A stretch of 64,000 nucleotides of DNA, from assembly GCA_905221375.1 (NCBI GenBank), contig CAJNCY010000003.1, forward strand, positions 1 to 64,000, given 5' to 3'. Each line of letters begins with the position of its first letter. The first letter of the stretch is position 1. A program made the translations under genes and the position numbers. This stretch comes from a bacterium. Lineage in GTDB: Bacteria; Bacillota; Bacilli; Lactobacillales; Streptococcaceae. Below are positions 1-9,800 of the stretch, one piece after another. Below the pieces are notes generated by a model. It saw only the letters and a program-made list of their open reading frames with translations, was not told where the DNA came from and searched no databases.

Positions 1-2
1 AT

Positions 3-359
3 CAAAAAACATTCAATTTATTAGAAACATATATAAATAAAACAAGAAATGAATCAAATGATTTCTTGTTTCCAGGGAAACATTCTCTTAAACCATTGTC
101 AGAGCAAAGTGTACGTTTAGTTATAAAGAGAATCGTTGAACAAAATAGCTTATCTAAAACTATTACACCACATATGTTTAGACATAGCTTTGCGACAATG
201 CTTCTAGATAATGATGTAGATATTCGATACATTCAACAAATTCTTGGACACAGTTCTATATCAATCACACAAATCTATACTCACGTATCTCATTCAAAAC
301 AAAAAGAAATACTTAGTTCTTTTAATCCTGTATCAGCGATTCATTCTGAAATCGAATAA
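3..359 (+). CDS. Tyrosine recombinase (integrase), C-terminal part
   Basis: The frame is open from the window edge, so the gene starts outside; a TTG at 66 is unlikely to be its true start. The visible 118 residues are the catalytic end of an XerC/XerD-type phage or ICE integrase. HMFRHSFAT gives the HxxR motif, GHSSI the second histidine and IYTHVS the nucleophilic tyrosine. The first catalytic arginine lies off the edge. It reads opposite to nearly all genes of the neighbouring conjugative region and is followed by a hairpin terminator. I infer it is the integrase of that element or of a neighbouring one. Confidence 0.85.
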   Translation, partial: QKTFNLLETYINKTRNESNDFLFPGKHSLKPLSEQSVRLVIKRIVEQNSLSKTITPHMFRHSFATMLLDNDVDIRYIQQILGHSSISITQIYTHVSHSKQKEILSSFNPVSAIHSEIE

Positions 360-618
360 GAGAACTTTCCAAAGCCTACAGTTTAATTCATCTAAAATTA
401 ATTTTTGTAGTTCGAATTTAGTTAATAGATTTTATGCTCAACAAAATCAAAAAACATATAAAACTTCACTTTGAATCAGCATTTATAATATATTCTGTAT
501 TTAAGAACTCCATAATTGTTTTTCTAAAATATATCTTTCAAATATCCTTAAATATAATAAAAAGAGATGGGCAAAATCTCAATTCCTGAAGAAAATGGAG
601 TAAATCTTCCCACAAGAA

Positions 619-666
619 AACGCATAATTTCAAGTTTTTCAACACCTGAGATTATGCGTTTTTTGG
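619..666. terminator. Bidirectional hairpin terminator
   Basis: AACGCATAAT (619-628) pairs with ATTATGCGTT (651-660) and is followed by a T run on the plus strand; the minus strand also ends in a T-rich tract. It sits between the convergent recombinase (+) and pezT (-) genes and can serve both. The rest of 360-754 is AT-rich and shows no coding signal. Confidence 0.7.
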
Positions 667-754
667 TTCTAAAAAATTTTCGCCCACCTTAATTAAACAA
701 CTAACAAAAGTTATAAGTAGACTATATTTTAAAATTTGTGTTCTAACAACTATT

Positions 755-1513
755 TCAATTAGTTAAATCTTTAAATCTTTCTTCTCCAGATTTAAGCATC
801 TCTTTCTCTACCTGACTCCACTCCCCAAACAGTAACTCTTGAAGAATATCTGCTGCTGAAATTTTATCTTCTCTTGAATCATGTACACAACTTCTATCTC
901 GTTGATAAATTTGAATTCTTTCAAAGATAGCTAGTTCTTCCAACTGTCGGGTATTATCAACTAGATGATTTACAATGAAATCATGATGTTCTTTTGGAGT
1001 TGCGCGTGCTTGATTTGGATTGATAGCGTACAGTTCTTCGTATCGAATAAGAGTGCTTAGATAGGATAGCTTAGGCTTTGTTGCAATTAAGGCTAATTGT
1101 ACTTCATATCCCTTATTTTTCAAGAGTTGTGCTGTTTTCTTTGGAACATCAATTGTTCGTAAGGTTCCCTCTATCAAAAGATTGTATCCCAAATGACTCA
1201 ATTCGGTTACTAAAGACTCTACCATTTTCCCTGCAAAATCTTTGGTGTATTCAACACTATCTTTGCCATATTCTTGCTGAAGCTCTAAATAGTGTGGATG
1301 CTGAGAACGAAAACTATCGCCATCTATGATAACAATATTTCCTTGAAATTCCTTCTGTTTAATACGATGAATTGTAGTCTTACCAGCACCACTTTGTCCT
1401 CCAAGTAAAATCGCTATAGGTTGCTTACTGGACTTTTTTCCTCTTGTCAGTGAGCGAAGGTTTCTTGCTAAAGCCTGTTTAAATTGACTATCAGTATAAT
1501 CTTGGATTTCCAC
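755..1513 (-). CDS. pezT: PezT zeta toxin (UDP-N-acetylglucosamine kinase family)
   Basis: 252 residues, the usual PezT length. A P-loop GQSGAGKTT lies near residue 40, followed by DGDSFR and EGTLR, matching the substrate-binding and catalytic elements of epsilon/zeta toxins. The family phosphorylates UDP-GlcNAc and blocks peptidoglycan synthesis when free of antitoxin. The GTG start overlaps the TAG stop of pezA by one base (TAGTG), so the two are translationally coupled. In pneumococcus pezAT lies in pathogenicity island PPI-1 beside Tn5252-like genes, the same kind of context as here. Confidence 0.95.
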   Translation of the reverse strand: MEIQDYTDSQFKQALARNLRSLTRGKKSSKQPIAILLGGQSGAGKTTIHRIKQKEFQGNIVIIDGDSFRSQHPHYLELQQEYGKDSVEYTKDFAGKMVESLVTELSHLGYNLLIEGTLRTIDVPKKTAQLLKNKGYEVQLALIATKPKLSYLSTLIRYEELYAINPNQARATPKEHHDFIVNHLVDNTRQLEELAIFERIQIYQRDRSCVHDSREDKISAADILQELLFGEWSQVEKEMLKSGEERFKDLTN

Positions 1514-1989
1514 TAGGCTACCATCCGTTTTTCAGATATCTCTAACATACGTTCAATTCCATCCAAATAGCCACTATATCTCTCTATTTCATCAAAAGTT
1601 TCTACTAAATAGATATTCGTATGAATCAAGTCAGATAGATCATCACTCATTAAAATCCAAGGGTTAGATTCATCATCAATGCTAATTCCCTGACTATCTT
1701 GATAACGATAGAGTCGAGATAGTAGATTAGCACCTCTTTCTTTCACAATTTCAATTTTTAAAGTCAATTCATAATCTTCAACAGGATTCAGCATTTTATC
1801 TTCTCCTACAATATCGACATAAGATACATTAAACTTCTGACAAATGATGTCTATTAGCTCCGTAGATACTGAACTCGTTCCATTTTCATAACGACTAAGA
1901 CTATTTCGTGAAATTCCTACAATTCGGGCAAAGTCGTCTTGTGTTAAGTCATGTGTTTTACGTAAGGATTTTATGTTCTTTCCAATCAT
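1513..1989 (-). CDS. pezA: PezA antitoxin and autorepressor
   Basis: 158 residues. The N-terminal 65 residues form an XRE/Cro-type helix-turn-helix (IKSLRKTHDLTQDDFARIVG begins it); the helical C-terminal part is the toxin-binding half in the known PezA. It is the first gene of the pezAT operon and directly precedes pezT. A GGAG ribosome site is present upstream. PezA is known to repress its own promoter, and a palindrome overlaps the -35 box here. Confidence 0.95.
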   Translation of the reverse strand: MIGKNIKSLRKTHDLTQDDFARIVGISRNSLSRYENGTSSVSTELIDIICQKFNVSYVDIVGEDKMLNPVEDYELTLKIEIVKERGANLLSRLYRYQDSQGISIDDESNPWILMSDDLSDLIHTNIYLVETFDEIERYSGYLDGIERMLEISEKRMVA

Positions 1990-2016
1990 GGCAAACTCCT
2001 TTATTTTTATAATTCA

Positions 2017-2058
2017 ATTATATCATAAAAAAGCATAATGCACCAAAATTGGTGCATT
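2017..2058 (-). promoter_or_regulatory. pezAT promoter with palindromic operator
   Basis: On the minus strand TTGGTG (2041-2046) and TATAAT (2017-2022) are 18 bp apart, upstream of pezA. AATGCACC (2037-2044) and GGTGCATT (2051-2058) form a palindrome covering the -35 box, as expected for PezA autorepression. The same hairpin could also help end transcription of the upstream gene pair. Confidence 0.6.
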
Positions 2059-2141
2059 TTTTGTTGTTTTTCTAGCCTAAACTTTACTTCTAAAAAAGCC
2101 ACCTTAAAGAGTAATTCCTTTTTCGGTGGCTTTTCAAAATA

Positions 2142-2369
2142 CTATACAATAAAATACTCTTGTTTAATTTTTGTAAGCAGGTTGTTAGCAACCGAAGTTA
2201 CACCAACATGCATCAGTTCAGGATCAGAATAATCTAGATTACGAGCATAGCCTTCTGCAACAGTCTGAGCAATACGCTCATCCAATTTATAATTAGAGGC
2301 TTTTAATAGTGCTTGAAATAATTCTGAACTATATAGTTTAATATTATTTTCCAACGATACTACTGCCAT
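2142..2369 (-). CDS. Small protein, partner of ART-like gene
   Basis: 75 residues, probably all helical, no recognised family. Its start overlaps the end of the ART-like gene by 10 bp, and GGAG lies upstream of the ATG. The tight coupling and the position between that gene and pezAT suggest a two-gene unit. A role as antitoxin is inference only. Confidence 0.6.
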   Translation of the reverse strand: MAVVSLENNIKLYSSELFQALLKASNYKLDERIAQTVAEGYARNLDYSDPELMHVGVTSVANNLLTKIKQEYFIV

Positions 2370-2992
2370 TTTTGTAACTCCTCTCCTGTCTTTGATTGAT
2401 AAACTTTCTCTATTTTCATTATATCACAAAAAGATTGGTTGTGAATGGATAATTGTTTAAAAGAATAGGGTTTTCTAAACTCAGCAAGCATTTCTTCTTT
2501 TGTAATTTCATTCTGACGAAAACGAGCTAAAGCTTGGGTTGGATTGTCATCAGTCTGAACACCATAGATAAAATCAAAATGGTGTTGTAATTCATCTGGA
2601 TTTTCCCGATTTTGAACGACAAATTCCGCAAAATCTAAATCTGACTCTGACTTTTTATGTTTTGCAAAATAGTGACAATGATAGTCAGGGTTCTTAAAAA
2701 TTTCTATAAAATTTGAAATACGAAATTCTACTATAATTCCTACTTCTTCTTCTGAGTCAAAAATATTATTATTAGAAGTGCTTCGATTTAATACTTCAAC
2801 TTGCTTGTTAATAAATTTTCTAGCTTGTTCAAAGTCAGGTGTGATATAGAAACCAGGTCCAAAGTCTAGCTCACTTCCTAAATTAAATTTAACATCGATT
2901 CCTTTTTTTAAGGATTCTAAATGTCTCAATAATGTAGCATGAAACCACTGCGTCTGACCTAGTTGCTTTTCCTGCTTGGTAGTCAACTCCAA
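2360..2992 (-). CDS. DUF3990-like (ADP-ribosyltransferase-fold) protein
   Basis: 210 residues from a TTG start with an AAGGAAG ribosome site. The N-terminal third contains WFHAT (near residue 16) and, after about 25 residues, FGPGFYITPDFEQARKF. These resemble the Y/F-H-x-T and GFYxT...QA motifs of DUF3990, a family with ADP-ribosyltransferase-like fold found in toxins and effectors. The C-terminal half is acidic and unassigned. It overlaps the following 75-codon gene and precedes pezAT. Family assignment is by motif reading and is not certain; the toxin role is inference. Confidence 0.55.
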   Translation of the reverse strand: MELTTKQEKQLGQTQWFHATLLRHLESLKKGIDVKFNLGSELDFGPGFYITPDFEQARKFINKQVEVLNRSTSNNNIFDSEEEVGIIVEFRISNFIEIFKNPDYHCHYFAKHKKSESDLDFAEFVVQNRENPDELQHHFDFIYGVQTDDNPTQALARFRQNEITKEEMLAEFRKPYSFKQLSIHNQSFCDIMKIEKVYQSKTGEELQKWQ

Positions 2993-3073
2993 AATATTTA
3001 CTTCCTTCTCTAGTCTATACTAAAAGTATAACACAAGACTTTATGCAAGTAAAAGAAAATTTTATAAAACCAT

Positions 3074-3349
3074 TTATTTCATTCCATTTTTCCTAAATCT
3101 CTCTAAATTCTTCTCCAATTGTTCTTTATGAAGTTGGTTCTTAGCTTCCTTTAATGTGTCGTCCAAAGTTTCTTCTCTATAAGTTGCTTCTGTTTTTAGT
3201 TGTTCTGATCCTTGATCTGGAGTGAAAATGATATCTAGCAGTCGGTCTATTTTTTCAAGATCTTGGACAGACATATCAGATAGTCTATGAATCAGCTTTT
3301 TAAATACATCACTATTGTCGTGATTTTTCTTAAAAAATGTTGTAAACAT
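3074..3349 (-). CDS. ICE accessory protein of unknown function
   Basis: 91 residues, charged and helical, with a C-terminus rich in Lys and Glu that should form a coiled coil. No catalytic motif or signal peptide is seen. It lies downstream of a terminator hairpin, so it may have its own promoter. It is probably one of the small conserved proteins of Tn5252-like elements. Confidence 0.55.
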   Translation of the reverse strand: MFTTFFKKNHDNSDVFKKLIHRLSDMSVQDLEKIDRLLDIIFTPDQGSEQLKTEATYREETLDDTLKEAKNQLHKEQLEKNLERFRKNGMK

Positions 3350-3361
3350 CTATAACCTCTC

Positions 3362-3388
3362 AAAAAAAGCAGCCTATCAGGACTGCTT
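3362..3388 (-). terminator. Intrinsic terminator
   Basis: Minus-strand stem AAGCAGTCCT / AGGCTGCTT (3367-3388) followed by a run of T (3362-3368). It closes the upstream operon just after the stop of the gene ending at 3387. Confidence 0.75.
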
Positions 3389-3770
3389 AGTGTAATTCGG
3401 AAATCGCATCATAAATGGACTGCAATTTCTTATTGTCTTTATTCTTTGTGTCGATCAACGTATGTAGCTCTTCAATTTTCTTTTGACTACTTTGAATATC
3501 GCTATTGTTATCTGCAATCAGTCTTTTAAGATGTTGCTGATAACTTGTTGTGATATCTGTCTCTTTTCCTGTTCTAACCTCTGTAATTTTGGGTTTAGAA
3601 CTAGGATTTGATTCCGTCACAGGTGCTTGTTTACGCTTTTGAAAAGCTGCTTCGTAATTTACATCATTACCTCCTTGATGATTTCCAAATAAAGCCGCAA
3701 TTTTATCTGGATCTTCTTGATTTTCTGATTTACTTTCTAATGGTTGATTAAAATTCCAATCTTTTGTCAT
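3387..3770 (-). CDS. ICE accessory coiled-coil protein
   Basis: 127 residues. The first 75 are polar and probably disordered; residues 75-125 form a likely coiled coil (HLKRLIADNNSDIQSSQKKI). The start overlaps the preceding stop as ATGA (3767-3770), indicating translational coupling. No known domain is recognised. Confidence 0.6.
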   Translation of the reverse strand: MTKDWNFNQPLESKSENQEDPDKIAALFGNHQGGNDVNYEAAFQKRKQAPVTESNPSSKPKITEVRTGKETDITTSYQQHLKRLIADNNSDIQSSQKKIEELHTLIDTKNKDNKKLQSIYDAISELH

Positions 3771-4000
3771 TCACTCATTTCATCCTTTCTAAATTCAGAA
3801 TCATCGAATTGTCTTTCTTTGCCAAATGCATGGTCAAGAGCTTCTTCAAAACTCATGTGACTAATGCTTTGACGCCTTTTGAACGTCGCAAACATCGCTG
3901 TCTCAAGTTGCTCTTTGTAAGCAGCTAGTTTTTCTGTCTCTCTTGCTACCTTGTTTTCTTGCCTAGTGACCTTTTCTTCTAGTCGTTCAATAATGGTCAT
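3767..4000 (-). CDS. Small coiled-coil ICE protein
   Basis: 77 residues, with a strongly heptad-like basic/acidic N-terminal helix (IERLEEKVTRQENKVARETE) and an acidic tail. Coupled by ATGA overlap to the next gene and preceded by AAGGAGG near 4008. The pattern fits small accessory proteins of conjugative elements, but I cannot name a function. Confidence 0.6.
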   Translation of the reverse strand: MTIIERLEEKVTRQENKVARETEKLAAYKEQLETAMFATFKRRQSISHMSFEEALDHAFGKERQFDDSEFRKDEMSE

Positions 4001-4050
4001 ATACGATCCTCCTTCATTTTAATATTAGCTAAAACATCTTGATTTTGTTA

Positions 4051-5136
4051 TCACAATTCTAAACATTGAGAGATTTGTCTTACTGGTTGATTCTTCAATG
4101 TCTCTTTTGCAGTCTCGATCATCAATTGTAAATCTGCTTTCTTTTCTCGAAGAATATCGTTCCAGTCTACTTTTTCTTTCCCAGATTCATTATCAGGAAA
4201 ATCCAGGAAAACAGGAAATCCTGATTGAGATAACTTATCAGAAAAATCTTTTCCAGCATCATCACAATCTACTGCCAGTGTCAATAAATCAGGATGATTA
4301 TCAAAATAAGTAGTGGTATCACGAATTGTATTAATCAAAGGCAATAACTTTGAAGGTATTACTGTATCTAAAAATTCCAACTTCTGATTTTCTTCAGCTA
4401 TCAGTCGTAAAGTTTGATAAGCCACAACAGACCTTTTTAATCCCTCCATAGATACCAAACGAACATCTGATAGATTTTGTTGATGAAGTTCGTAATAGCT
4501 CATCAAGTCAATGAACGATTCACAAAAGACCAATCTATTTGGTTTACCAATGTCAAAGGATATTCCAACATGTCCATGGCTTCCTTTTAGAATCGTTTTT
4601 AACCTCTCTCTTGGGATAGAATGATTCTTATAAATCCCTTGTAGGCTTGCTGCCTGCAGTTTGTGACGATGATCAAAGCTTTTAAAAACAATAACAGGTT
4701 CAACTGTTTCATTTGTTTTCCAAGTGGCTTGTGCCATCAATCCTTGTTGAATCATCTTTTGTACGATTTCTTCTGCGATTCCTCTACATTCTGTTAAATA
4801 ATATCTGGCCAGACTACAGTTAGAATCTTCTACTCTCTTTAAAGGATAATAAAATGGTCTCAATCTATTTTCTTGAACGGCTTCTTTTTGAAAAGGTTCT
4901 TCAGAAAGAAAGGCTAGAGCTTCTTTAAAGGAAATTCCCTTAACAAGTCGAACAAAATCAATGACATCACCTTGAATATCTCTTGAAAACCATTTAAAAG
5001 TATTGGTAGTTGAAAAAATCCGAAATGAATCGTGTTCAGGATGTTCATAGACACTGCTCGAAACTTGTTTAAAGGAGATACCTAAACGATTGGCTACATC
5101 AAGAATTGAAATTTGCTTACATTCTTCTATTTCCAT
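4051..5136 (-). CDS. DUF3991/toprim domain protein (primase-like)
   Basis: 361 residues. The N-terminal 80 residues resemble the CHC2-like DUF3991 module but lack the zinc cysteines. A toprim fold follows: FCESFIDLMSYY supplies the conserved Glu, and AVDCDDAGKDF the DxD pair. Such proteins occur in Tn5252-like elements and are thought to act in DNA processing or lagging-strand synthesis after transfer. It lies 9 bp downstream of the VirB8-like gene in one operon. Confidence 0.75.
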   Translation of the reverse strand: MEIEECKQISILDVANRLGISFKQVSSSVYEHPEHDSFRIFSTTNTFKWFSRDIQGDVIDFVRLVKGISFKEALAFLSEEPFQKEAVQENRLRPFYYPLKRVEDSNCSLARYYLTECRGIAEEIVQKMIQQGLMAQATWKTNETVEPVIVFKSFDHRHKLQAASLQGIYKNHSIPRERLKTILKGSHGHVGISFDIGKPNRLVFCESFIDLMSYYELHQQNLSDVRLVSMEGLKRSVVAYQTLRLIAEENQKLEFLDTVIPSKLLPLINTIRDTTTYFDNHPDLLTLAVDCDDAGKDFSDKLSQSGFPVFLDFPDNESGKEKVDWNDILREKKADLQLMIETAKETLKNQPVRQISQCLEL

Positions 5137-5145
5137 GCAATATCA

Positions 5146-5787
5146 TCATTTTGTCGTAGTATTTGGCAGTGATGGTATTGATGATGATTCTTCTAAAGTT
5201 TTGGGAGTGGCCTTATCCAAATCATCTAACCCAGATTTCCAAACCTGTACTTGATTGACCAATAACTTACCTGGTAGTTTCGAATAAGACAACTTAACCG
5301 TTCTGGTTTCTGTCTGATTGGTCTTTGATTGGTTGGCATTCTTTAAATCGGATACATAGGTTACATTATAAGAGACCATGGCAATGGCTTGATTCGTAGT
5401 CTGATTGACAAAGATATCTGCTTTTTCAAAATGATAATCCAAAATATAATCCTTATACACTTGGTTCATGGCATCATTTTGACTTGACAATTCTTGAGAA
5501 TAAGCCGATTCAGTCATATAAGGTTGAATACGTGTATTATTTTCTCCGAGCTTTTCTTTCGTATAGTACTGCGTCAAAAATTCTTTTACAGTATCCGATG
5601 ACAAAATGCTGGCTTTATCTTCTGCTTGTTTATCCTCTACAAGTTTAGCTGCAGCCAATTCGATTTCTTTCCGACTTTGTTTAGCAGTAGAATGTTGACC
5701 AGCAGTATATCCCATCATGAGAATAAAGCTAGTTGCAGCCACTGCTCCAACACTAATTAAGGCTTTAGTTTTGACTTTATTTAACAT
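5146..5787 (-). CDS. Membrane-anchored VirB8/TcpC-like conjugation protein
   Basis: 213 residues: a short cytoplasmic start, one membrane segment (about residues 8-28), a linker, then an NTF2-like region (about 65-190) with alternating strands and the phrase MTESAYSQELSSQ. The proline/serine-rich tail is probably disordered. This layout fits the VirB8-like scaffold proteins of Gram-positive type IV secretion. It is first of the operon running to 3387. The VirB8-like call rests on architecture, not on a database match. Confidence 0.55.
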   Translation of the reverse strand: MLNKVKTKALISVGAVAATSFILMMGYTAGQHSTAKQSRKEIELAAAKLVEDKQAEDKASILSSDTVKEFLTQYYTKEKLGENNTRIQPYMTESAYSQELSSQNDAMNQVYKDYILDYHFEKADIFVNQTTNQAIAMVSYNVTYVSDLKNANQSKTNQTETRTVKLSYSKLPGKLLVNQVQVWKSGLDDLDKATPKTLEESSSIPSLPNTTTK

Positions 5788-5946
5788 CTTAGACCTTCTT
5801 TCTATAAAAACTAGGTCAAGAATAACAAAAAGAACTTGTAAGTTTTATCACATCACAACGAAAGGTAATTCCTACATTTCAGGCGCAAAATCGTACAATT
5901 CAGAGAAAAATATCAAAATTAGCTGTCTTCAGCTTATAATATAAAC

Positions 5947-6144
5947 ATGAACAAATTAAAAGAAGAGAATTTGAGAAGAGCTCTTTCTCATATTGAACGA
6001 CATAAACAAGCCATAAATACAAGTAATAATAGTGAGGATAATGATTTTCATAAATTATTACTCCAATTTAGCTATGATGTATATGAAAGAATCAAGGCTA
6101 ATAAAAAACCTTATCCGAATTTAGATTCAGATAAAGTTTTTTAA
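5947..6144 (+). CDS. Small plus-strand ICE protein, likely leaderless mRNA
   Basis: 65 residues, hydrophilic and helical, unknown family. It is one of few plus-strand genes in the element. TATAAT at 5935-5940 ends only six bases before the ATG, so transcription should start at or next to the start codon and give a leaderless message; no ribosome site exists. No good -35 box is visible. It faces the head of the VirB8-like operon and might be a divergently transcribed regulator, but this is inference. Confidence 0.5.
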   Translation: MNKLKEENLRRALSHIERHKQAINTSNNSEDNDFHKLLLQFSYDVYERIKANKKPYPNLDSDKVF

Positions 6145-6157
6145 CCATCTAACAAGT

Positions 6158-6454
6158 TTACATTTTTTTCTTATTTATGGAGTTAATGAAACGCCAACTG
6201 AATCCTAGAACCAACATCAGATTGATGAAAAGGTACACAGCCGTAAAACTAGTTAAACCATGTTGTCTGATATCATCAAAATATAAACTAGGTTCAGTAA
6301 AGAACAAATAAATTCCATAGACCTCCACGAAAATAAGAAAACTGATAAAACCAATCAGGAAAAGTCCACTGGCAATAAGAAAGAGTCTCCATAAAAGAAT
6401 GAGAATTCCTCCTACTGCTAAAAAAATTACTGGGATAAGGAGTAAATCATTCAT
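6158..6454 (-). CDS. Small integral membrane protein of the ICE
   Basis: 98 residues with three likely membrane helices (about 5-25, 30-52 and 65-88). I chose the ATG at 6454, which follows AAGGAG with normal spacing, over an upstream TTG. It lies 13 bp downstream of the preceding small gene. Role unknown; possibly an accessory of the mating channel. Confidence 0.65.
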   Translation of the reverse strand: MNDLLLIPVIFLAVGGILILLWRLFLIASGLFLIGFISFLIFVEVYGIYLFFTEPSLYFDDIRQHGLTSFTAVYLFINLMLVLGFSWRFINSINKKKM

Positions 6455-6467
6455 AACTTTCTCCTTT

Positions 6468-6752
6468 CTAGTCAATCAACTGACGATAATGGGTGGCAAG
6501 AGAGGAATCAAACTCTTCTAATTTTTGAACCAATTCCAAATAGTCCTCTTTTTCATATTCTTCAAAGTCCACACCTCGATGATTCTGAAGAGCGATTTCC
6601 AATTGGCTAGTAAGTTCTCGTTTGGAAAAGCTGTAATCCCCTGTCACTTCCTCATAATGTTCCTTTAACTCCTTGTAGGCTTGGTATTCTTCAGGTGTTT
6701 GAAATCCCTGTACCAAAGCCTCTTCTAATTGATAATAGGTATCTTCCATCAT
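6468..6752 (-). CDS. Small acidic ICE protein
   Basis: 94 residues, very acidic and helical (EEYEKEDYLELVQKLEEFD), no known domain. It lies between the giant methylase-helicase gene and the membrane protein gene, all on one strand. Small acidic proteins in such a position can be antirestriction or DNA-mimic factors, but nothing here proves it. Confidence 0.55.
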   Translation of the reverse strand: MMEDTYYQLEEALVQGFQTPEEYQAYKELKEHYEEVTGDYSFSKRELTSQLEIALQNHRGVDFEEYEKEDYLELVQKLEEFDSSLATHYRQLID

Positions 6753-6826
6753 AATCGTTACCTCGTTTCTTTCTATCTTTATTTTACCGCGCTTTTCTTT
6801 TCTTGTCCGCTATTTGTATCTATTTT

Positions 6827-9800
6827 TTAATCTAATTCAAAAGAAAGTTGTTCTTGCTTTTCTTTTCCTTTTTCGTGGAATTGTCTTAAGGCCTGATCAA
6901 TAATATCTAAATCCGTTTCTGTTTCAATCAATGGCGCGAGTACATCGTATTCGGCCTTTTTAGTTTGATACTCCTCTTCCTTTGGAAAATTTTTCTCAAT
7001 TTCTACCTTAGCAGTAGTCCATTTATCCTTTAATTCATCCAATAAGTTCTGAGTTTTCACTTGGTCCTCTTTAATGTGATCAATCGTATGCTGAAGCCTT
7101 TGAATCGTCCCCAAAGGAGAATACAAATCTAAACTGACAGAATACTGATTTTCTCCTACAATCTTAACAGAGAAGGTTTCAGGAAGAGGTTGATTGGTTG
7201 AAAGACTAAGCATTTTAATGTCAAATCCTCGATAGCTTGCTAGGGTACGAAATTCTTTGCTGTCAGCTTGATTATGACGAATAAGACGGTGTAGGGATTC
7301 CCCTGCTTCAGCTCGTTGATCAAAAGCTTGCTTACCTACCCTCATAGAAAATGCCTGGTCTTTCGATATTTCAGACTGTTGAATATCGCCTTCATACTTG
7401 CTTAATCGTTTCTCAAGAATGGGCATATTTTCTTCACAGTAAGAGATTGTATGACGATAGTGATCCTTGCTGCGTTGAAAGGCGCGTCTTTGATTTTCTA
7501 ATAGAGTTAGATCATTCTCCAATTCCATCTTATATTTGAGATAAGGATTACCTGTTGCTAGTGCCTTAAAATCAGAAGCTGTCATGGTCTGCTCATCAAT
7601 GTCTTCTGCAGCACGAATAGGCTCCTTAGAAGTCATAATCTGCTTAATATAACGAAGTTTGTTCTCCTGAGTTGCCCATAGATAATTATCAAACGAACCT
7701 TTAGTAATGTAGTGGTAAATATCCACTTCCTTGTTTTCATTTCCTTGTCGGATAATCCGTCCATTGCGTTGCTGAATGTCACTTGGTCTCCACGGTACAT
7801 CCAGGTGATGAACTGCTTTCATCTTGCTCTGAACATTTAAACCTGTTCCTCCTTTTTCAGTTGAGGCAAGGAGAATCCGCACCTCTCCTGCATTGACCTT
7901 TCGAGACAAACTATTCTTTTTTTCATCACTATTGGCATCATGTACAAAGGCAATTTCCTTACTAGGGATTCCTCTATCAACTAATAAAGCCTTAATCTCA
8001 GAATAAACATCAAAGCCATTATCTTTTTTCTTAGGTGTGCCAATATCTGAAAAAATCATCTGAGTAGCCTTATTTTCCATTCCTTCACGATAAATTCTTT
8101 CAACATTATCCACTACCTGAAGCAGTTTGTGATTGTCTGCTAGACTATAGCTAGAGTCCAATAAACGCATATCAATAGCTAGTTTCCGTGCCTCACCTGT
8201 TATCTTTAACATGTTATCCTGACTCGGATCAACTGTTCCACATTTGACCATATCTGACCTCATAACTAATTCTTCTAAATAGAGTTTCTGGTTTTCAGTT
8301 AACTCACTCTCAATAGGGATAATATGAGCTTCTGGAACAGGTAAATCCAACATATCTTGTGTTTGAATGTCGGCTGTTTCTTTATAAATTTTCATCAACT
8401 CAGGTAGATTGACAAACTTTTTAAATCGTTTCTTAGGTTGGTACTTATCCCCTGTAGGAGCTAATTCCATAGAGTTTTGAATTTCTCCAAAAGCACCCAC
8501 CCAAGAGTCAAAATAATCAACCTGATAGCGTTTTAAGATATCCGGTTGAATGTAGTTCATCATAGTATACAACTCACTAATAGAATTGGAAACGGGTGTT
8601 CCTGTCGCAAAGACAATATTTTTAAAATCATGTTCTTCTTGAATCTGTCGAACTTTCATTTCCATATCCACGTTCTTCTTAGAAGTTGTATTGGTAATCC
8701 CTGCTACATTTCCAAGTCCAGTAATGGGACGAATATTTTTAAAGTGATGTGCTTCATCCACAAAGAGAAAATCAATTCCTAAGTTCTCAAAATCAATAAA
8801 GCTATCACGATTAAAGCGTTGCAGTTCTTCCAATTGTTTCTCTAAACCACTAATTGATTGTTCTGCTTCTTTAACGGTATACTTATTTTCAGAATGTGTT
8901 TTAATCTCTCGTAGTTCATTGAGTTTATCCTCGATATAATTCATCTGTCTTTCCTTACTAACAGGGATTTTTTCAAATTGAGAATCCCCAATGACAATGG
9001 CATCGTAATCTCCTGTAATAATGCGTGACACAAATTGTTTTCTTCTCGCCTTCACAAAATCTTTCTTAGTGGTCACAAAAACCTTTTTAGTAGGGAAAAA
9101 TTTCATGATTTCTTGGCCAAATTGAGCAGACAAACTAGAGGGCACTACGTACAAGGGCTTATGAACCATCCCCAACTCCTTTAATTTAAACCCAGCACCA
9201 AGCATGGTCAAGGTCTTTCCTGAACCTACCTCATGAGCTAATAAGGCTCTTTTTTCTTCTACGATTCTTTGAATGGCATTCTCTTGGTGAGGACGAAGAC
9301 TGATGTTTTGTGCCAAGCCATCAATGACTAGATGGCTACCGTCATACTCTCGACTAACCGTTCGATTATAAAGACGATTATAGCTTTCCTCAATGACTTG
9401 TTGGACTTCTGGATATCGTGAGACAAATTCTTGAAAGAGCTCTTGTAAATGCTGCTCTTTTGCTCTTAGAACAGAGGTTTTTTCCAAATCTGTGATGGTC
9501 TTTTTCTTTTCTCCTTCCGTAACAGTCATAGTAATCGTCGGTTGGTTTGAATTTAGTAAATTCTCAAATATCTTTCTTCCTGTATCATAACGTGACCCAC
9601 TAACTCCAAGACTACTATCTTTGGCACTTGGATAGCGATAAGCAAATGATGTCCTTAAATGAACCTGGCCATCGACAGGATTCACTTCAATGACTTGTTC
9701 AACATCAGGCGAAGACAATTCAAATTCACGATTGGTAAAAGATTCAAAGGCAAATTTACCATAAACGGATTGAGGAATCCAACGTGAACCGATTTTAAAC

